Part shown: in pieces, positions 62,801 to 64,000 of the stretch
How the letters are laid out: the number at the start of each line of letters is the position of its first letter
Numbering within the stretch: position 1 is the first letter of the stretch
Assembly: GCA_905221605.1 (NCBI GenBank)
Contig: CAJNDS010002689.1
Span: 250,001 to 314,000 of the forward strand
Direction: 5' to 3'
DNA from: Symbiodinium natans
Taxonomy: Eukaryota; Sar; Dinophyceae; Suessiales; Symbiodiniaceae
DNA: 64,000 bases
Program-made: the position numbers and the translations under genes
Notes under the pieces: generated by a model
Seen by the model: the letters and a program-made list of their open reading frames with translations, nothing else
Database searches by the model: none
Told to the model about the DNA's origin: nothing

Positions 62801-63584
62801 GGCTTCCACCTGGGCCACACTCCCACTTTGGGAGTTCACAAGACAGAGCGGAGGCGAGGCTTCCGGAAGCTCCATCCTTTCCAAGGTCCCTTACAAAGGC
62901 TCCAGGCTTTGAGCAAAACACTCCTAGAGCACACAACACCAGCAATGCTTTCAGAAACACTCCTGGCCAACGCAAGCTCCAAAAGGCACACTTCCTCTCT
63001 TCACTCTGTCCCAACAAACACTCAGGCACACAAGCGCTGGGGTGCAAGTCACTCCTACGTCCTACACGCAAGACACTCCTACTCCTAAGGCAAACACTCT
63101 GAGGCTGGAGCGGCACAGGCCCTACCCCTACGCACTCAAAACCCTTGTCTCCACAGCGTGTGTCCCTACTGGTTTGCTTCTCCAAAGACGTGTTGCTTGC
63201 AGACTTAAGCAAAACAGCTGCGGCGGAACATAAAGCTTCAGCACAACATGCAGAGGGTGGGGTTTCCAGGTCTACTCCTACTTTTGCAACTGCAGCATGC
63301 TCACATCCACTCAAACGCTCCTGAAAAACATGCTCATGCAGCTCATGTTCCCCCACATGTTGCTTCACTGAAAATGCTCGCAGCAAAAACTTAAAAGGTG
63401 TCACCTCCAATGCTCTTCCTACGTTGGGCGGTGCCTTCTTCTGCACCTTATCCACTTCCATCGCGTCGTCGTTCGGGCTCCACCCCGGCTTGGGTGAGTC
63501 CCCTTTGCTTCTTCTTCCTTTCGGCTTTGCCTTGGTAGGGCCAATCTCCTTAGCCAACGCACACCAGCTCCTGGCAACGCCCAC
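56868..63584 (-). CDS. Copia-type Pol polyprotein: integrase, RT, RNase H and methyltransferase-like C-terminus
   Basis: A single open frame of about 2,238 codons; the nominal start is a GTG, and the frame really continues from the protease ORF across a 20-base duplication. The first 900 codons have no known domain. Integrase has HRNKGHQPYLSCCDTC (zinc site), Asp in LQVDFGFFG, Asp in VVHGDQENLL and Glu in KGIVERHV, near residues 990-1,150. Reverse transcriptase has SADVSVAFMQAP and YVDDLIIF (about 1,637). RNase H spans about 1,817-1,950 (FVDASW, SSAEAELAAL, ERNPADGLTK). The last 215 residues (about 2,024-2,238) have IEVFCSTDSALCRAC, HIASPCTAGCSYRF and TQEWPKNCGLW, in the order of motifs I, IV and a later motif of a cytosine methyltransferase-like fold. 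Within 61,415-62,875 another frame looks more protein-like than this one, so the polyprotein may not be translated as one piece. Confidence 0.85.
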   Translation of the reverse strand: MGVARSWCALAKEIGPTKAKPKGRRSKGDSPKPGWSPNDDAMEVDKVQKKAPPNVGRALEVTPFKFLLRAFSVKQHVGEHELHEHVFQERLSGCEHAAVAKVGVDLETPPSACCAEALCSAAAVLLKSASNTSLEKQTSRDTRCGDKGFECVGVGPVPLQPQSVCLRSRSVLRVGRRSDLHPSACVPECLLGQSEERKCAFWSLRWPGVFLKALLVLCALGVFCSKPGAFVRDLGKDGASGSLASALSCELPKWECGPGGSLFDEHDCSSCAPFRGGRSAVSFEAASPKHRPFYLDPWLGRTAVGDSSLPWGVGDTGVGDQYKRHSGEATYAHCRAASHCCSDGGPVGFDGHPRRRARPSCRVCKVWLCFDHHGGGSRRCDCYHPPTAPSMRAKGVLAQQSGWHPAHLEEIPSVPGGDSRVAVPSCSIPVVRGRASKHSAKRAQGRACAGCRLESAFGGRARPEQPPGDFGCSTANYNTGCCTIRVGWHGTASSQKCPSSTSFGVGFAQPSACKSRGNDSIACRHEESCNSRGGSIIVDGPRFSTRASGFLAVQPSFPAYAVRLFLCSIFGTRHAYGSRHASNSASSTSSILGTRHAYGSKPAYTSASSTSSILGTRHAYGSKPAYTSASSTSSIDTTPRYIEGACGRGSNGGRDADDARGGIRCPWDPYGREFRGPNGANGRWHWKSGERFSFDPAGRDEYGGSKPTYGQFGCGRLWLRDGLICLGMGPEGLKAGHELLRSSLQCTKLVGVGLKALLFAVGDWLCALGGRVGAFECLVGDCECSLPTANGSAHCPSVPRSSWKGSSALALGLVLGLVFRGWLRRCVKLLSVRRRSRLKFVRVTLVGRVPRRSWSVVRRLLFLRGVLACELKAEPTGEEAKGPMMKRWRAFKKWALCGLRSLRGSEQKKAVARSEALRMLAGLPTPVVVNSESEEELIPDPLEAELAKPSGSEPPRPSDVRKKPRVENVPSGEPGALSSPEVVSDALDPEVPVYLTSERLKAHRNKGHQPYLSCCDTCQSARGRVPARRKHMKHHHGPGELQVDFGFFGKNVRFLLMVHVVSGYIHTVVLGPEDEVPAVSVCKAFTEMGLSGLDIVVHGDQENLLESVFRNAAKHRTFGGRSMHWVPFAINRPQAKGIVERHVCLVKEAFWSVWLGLEERVGEKLPLGSHLFVEAMRYSVRMHNLFHVSKEHSTPLERLRGSTVQPVKSCEFGVVGFGKPQKDYPEHRGKRLVRALYVGPHGANGSGIRVFVPIGIGKPPRLEIFSSFRAKDPVEFDKAALRDLRGNKEDPERPIKFDVPIDGPSPPLDSPNIPEGSLEFPVERTEPPALEGPEAMEEEGELDGYSPDFSDVPEETGMEVEPPGGVGLEDLDAPMDPGEDDAMEEGLTWLYEHGLRQLFDGPDLRVTTKIRKGDNVKEWFRMKFGGKKIWVHVPDNAVCEVSGKVLPRKHLEEGMRLELSELDAFGVATIIGEAEARKRATRRIHTTRWVLTSKPSATNPERVRARLVVRDYAFGSNPLADGIYSPTTSLEALRGVLAIHAVRGGTLLSADVSVAFMQAPVQGVECIRFPNGMYDEENKPLFAQLHKAMNGLRVGPLSWYLEFTSTLRKQFGFGETADPTVHHRLEKDGALTLVLVYVDDLIIFSQNPPVAKDLYAKLAKIYKMKQTGLLEPGKTGQLEFLGRVIARTTEHGPVFFGLKPGYLKSLGEEFGISGKGVKPVLGNLEREYRKKEAGTPISTEAYERYRRVLGKLMWASLTLPHLSYPVGFLGRYQSDPDSQAEACLRRVVRWVMALPEYLQRFSAEAFEYPCCASENMLSGFVDASWNICSVSGAIVKWHGIMIKTFSRKQSVTALSSAEAELAALTEAAKESVYLSLLMETLLYGMPKGETGEFPIHLASDSEAALSISKMTGLLRRVRHLELRHRYLQELVHLERLILSFISGERNPADGLTKSPEELLLEHLLVACGLERVCEEDLQGLVVPEHLRERMEELEEVCEKLEKIPTNLAKYEPVARDLALGSVPLLVIEVFCSTDSALCRACARDRLAYIGITEKEDFLSKSTQMFLGEVLLCLLSRKPPQIYVHIASPCTAGCSYRFKNWHRPKFRHRWREQVKKHVASWKALGRLLEDRCKEILVTQEWPKNCGLWKEESYLKEKKRLGLNFGRVVDRCAFDGVFKRWFFATNREEWSEIFSGKPCDKSHQHVSLASVEETGIYPTKLGRALLRAAKVTLGLVGTSS
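61415..62875 (-). CDS. Overlapping ORF: unknown helical protein with proline-rich repeats
   Basis: A 486-residue frame from ATG 62,873-62,875 (an in-frame TAA lies just upstream), nested inside the long pol frame but in a different phase, the same phase as the protease ORF. The first 235 residues look like a folded helical domain (for example MIARLAHRFEEEGQLSLS and NELKVERVPAADLRALLAD). The second half is Pro-rich and acidic, with three tandem units of 23 residues of the type APGTPMEASLPIPPPP (61,690-61,880), and ends DSGSEMD. By composition this is the more credible frame here. It could be a gag-like or accessory protein of the element, or a captured host gene. No family is recognised and no zinc knuckle is present. 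Confidence 0.6.
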   Translation of the reverse strand: MELPEASPPLCLVNSQSGSVAQVEAFSTSMIARLAHRFEEEGQLSLSRQLLQNIDLFTSTPGSVERLLGIPACLGELETQELVINTSGIPVKQPMLIAELRAIAAPTVDQSVLTDTLVEEHDRRAEYARYGYVLTTMGVVVADVTATIRQPHLPCEQRGYWRNNQVGIQLTLKKFLLYLEAIRELRCHPAQYQLFEAGLASILPNELKVERVPAADLRALLADVLVQSNRRVTLAAQPPTIIPDVAPSASGGTAPPLHKSAPAPPPSGWALLNQARAKAEAMIRLHADMKRAATAEVAPSSSTGPAFPPGPPAFLPFSPPSPLTPSVFSYAPSSAPGTPMEAGMPLTPPPLPPPSWAPGTPMEASLPIPPPPLPPPSWAPGTPMEASLPIPPPPLPPPSTPHPDTLRELAGEVPMEVETPMTPVEAFGAPGTPMDVSSEVPMEPMVGGIGSPGSASPLTPPAETSMVVPNPPMDNSDVGDSGSEMD

Positions 63585-63997
63585 CAGCTCCTGGCTTCAC
63601 GAACCAAAGGCACCCACATCGAGGAACCTCGTTCCGTCTGCTTCACCAAGCAGCTTGCTCCAGGCTCTGAGGTGAGCCAGGTACTCCATCCCGAAAGGGA
63701 TGCTTGCCAAGAACTGACTACGTTGAAGCCAATCTTGCAAACCAAGACCTGTTGAAGCACTACGGGCCCCAACTTCCCAAACTTCACCCGAATGTCAACC
63801 AACTTGACACATTCCATGGGCGTATCGCTAGCACTCATGAGCACAGGAAGAGGTCCCGAATGCTCCTTGACTACTTCGTAAAAACCCAACGCACTCTCTG
63901 ACAACACGTGGCAGGTGGCTCCACTATCAATGAGCCATGCGAAAGAGCTATTCCTAGAGGAGGACTGGTTCAGTCTCTCGATCTCTCCGTTCGTCAT
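63419..63997 (-). CDS. Copia aspartic protease segment, 5' partial, out of frame with downstream pol
   Basis: The frame is open to the right edge of the window; the ATG at 63,997 is only the first visible Met. Residues about 18-30 read FAWLIDSGATCHV, the catalytic DSGAT of retrotransposon proteases, followed by PLPVLMSASDTPME and FNVVSSWQASL as usual for the family. The last 58 residues (beyond the 20-base duplication at 63,556-63,595) are a frameshifted tail rich in Arg and Trp and are probably not native. The protease would cut the polyprotein; the duplication may uncouple it from integrase and RT in this copy. Confidence 0.8.
   Translation of the reverse strand: MTNGEIERLNQSSSRNSSFAWLIDSGATCHVLSESALGFYEVVKEHSGPLPVLMSASDTPMECVKLVDIRVKFGKLGPVVLQQVLVCKIGFNVVSSWQASLSGWSTWLTSEPGASCLVKQTERGSSMWVPLVREARSWWALPGAGVRWLRRLALPRQSRKEEEAKGTHPSRGGARTTTRWKWIRCRRRHRPT
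63556..63595. repeat. 20-base tandem duplication causing a frame shift in pol
   Basis: AACGCACACCAGCTCCTGGC (63,556-63,575) is followed directly by AACGCCCACCAGCTCCTGGC (63,576-63,595), 19 of 20 identical. Twenty bases is not a multiple of three, and the protease frame before it equals the long pol frame after it if only one unit is counted. Confidence 0.85.
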
Positions 63998-64000
63998 GGT

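Larger units (their letters stand above)
56868..64000 (-). mobile_element. Ty1/copia retrotransposon with methyltransferase-like domain, 5' end outside the window
   Basis: A minus-strand element with protease (63.6-64.0 kb), a long spacer region with an extra ORF (61.4-62.9 kb), integrase (about 60.6 kb down), reverse transcriptase, RNase H and an extra C-terminal domain. Gag and the 5' LTR lie beyond 64,000. A 20-base tandem duplication at 63,556-63,595 puts the protease out of frame with the rest. Confidence 0.85.

Overview
The window looks like nuclear DNA of a dinoflagellate, probably Symbiodiniaceae-like. The evidence is two Ty1/copia polyproteins of the dinoflagellate kind, an internal TTTAGGG telomere-type array (26,296-26,514), very low host gene density, and long GC-rich spacers full of simple repeats, including two (TAC)n arrays of several hundred bases. 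No spliced-leader relic was found, so the assignment is an inference.

Layout. (1) 1-5,814: a minus-strand copia element (protease, integrase, reverse transcriptase, RNase H) whose gag end is lost in a 100-base assembly gap (5,815-5,914). This segment has a striking, evenly spaced, strand-specific excess of the tetranucleotide AAGT. (2) 5,915 to about 25,060: an AT-rich, gene-dense element of Polinton/Maverick or virophage type. It encodes a protein-primed family B DNA polymerase (one in-frame stop), a retroviral-type integrase, two GIY-YIG nucleases, an FtsK/HerA-type packaging ATPase, double and single jelly-roll capsid proteins, a fibre with a peptidase S74 chaperone tail, a class 3 lipase-like protein and about ten small proteins. 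(3) about 25,060-56,867: GC-rich host DNA with almost no convincing genes and many satellites, minisatellites, fold-back arrays and a local duplication with inversion. (4) 56,868-64,000: a second minus-strand copia element whose pol carries a methyltransferase-like C-terminal domain, an overlapping proline-rich ORF, and a 20-base tandem duplication that separates the protease frame from the rest.

How the viral element seems to work. The polymerase and integrase would replicate and insert it. The ATPase, capsid proteins, fibre and lipase would build and deliver a virion. Ten genes, including the capsid, fibre and ATPase genes, have a TCTA core in AT-rich DNA 10-17 bases before the ATG, resembling the late promoter described for the giant virus CroV and its virophage Mavirus. 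Perfect AT-rich hairpins lie at all three convergent gene junctions. Together these suggest a virophage-like provirus expressed with giant-virus-type signals. This is inference from sequence pattern only; no search was run.
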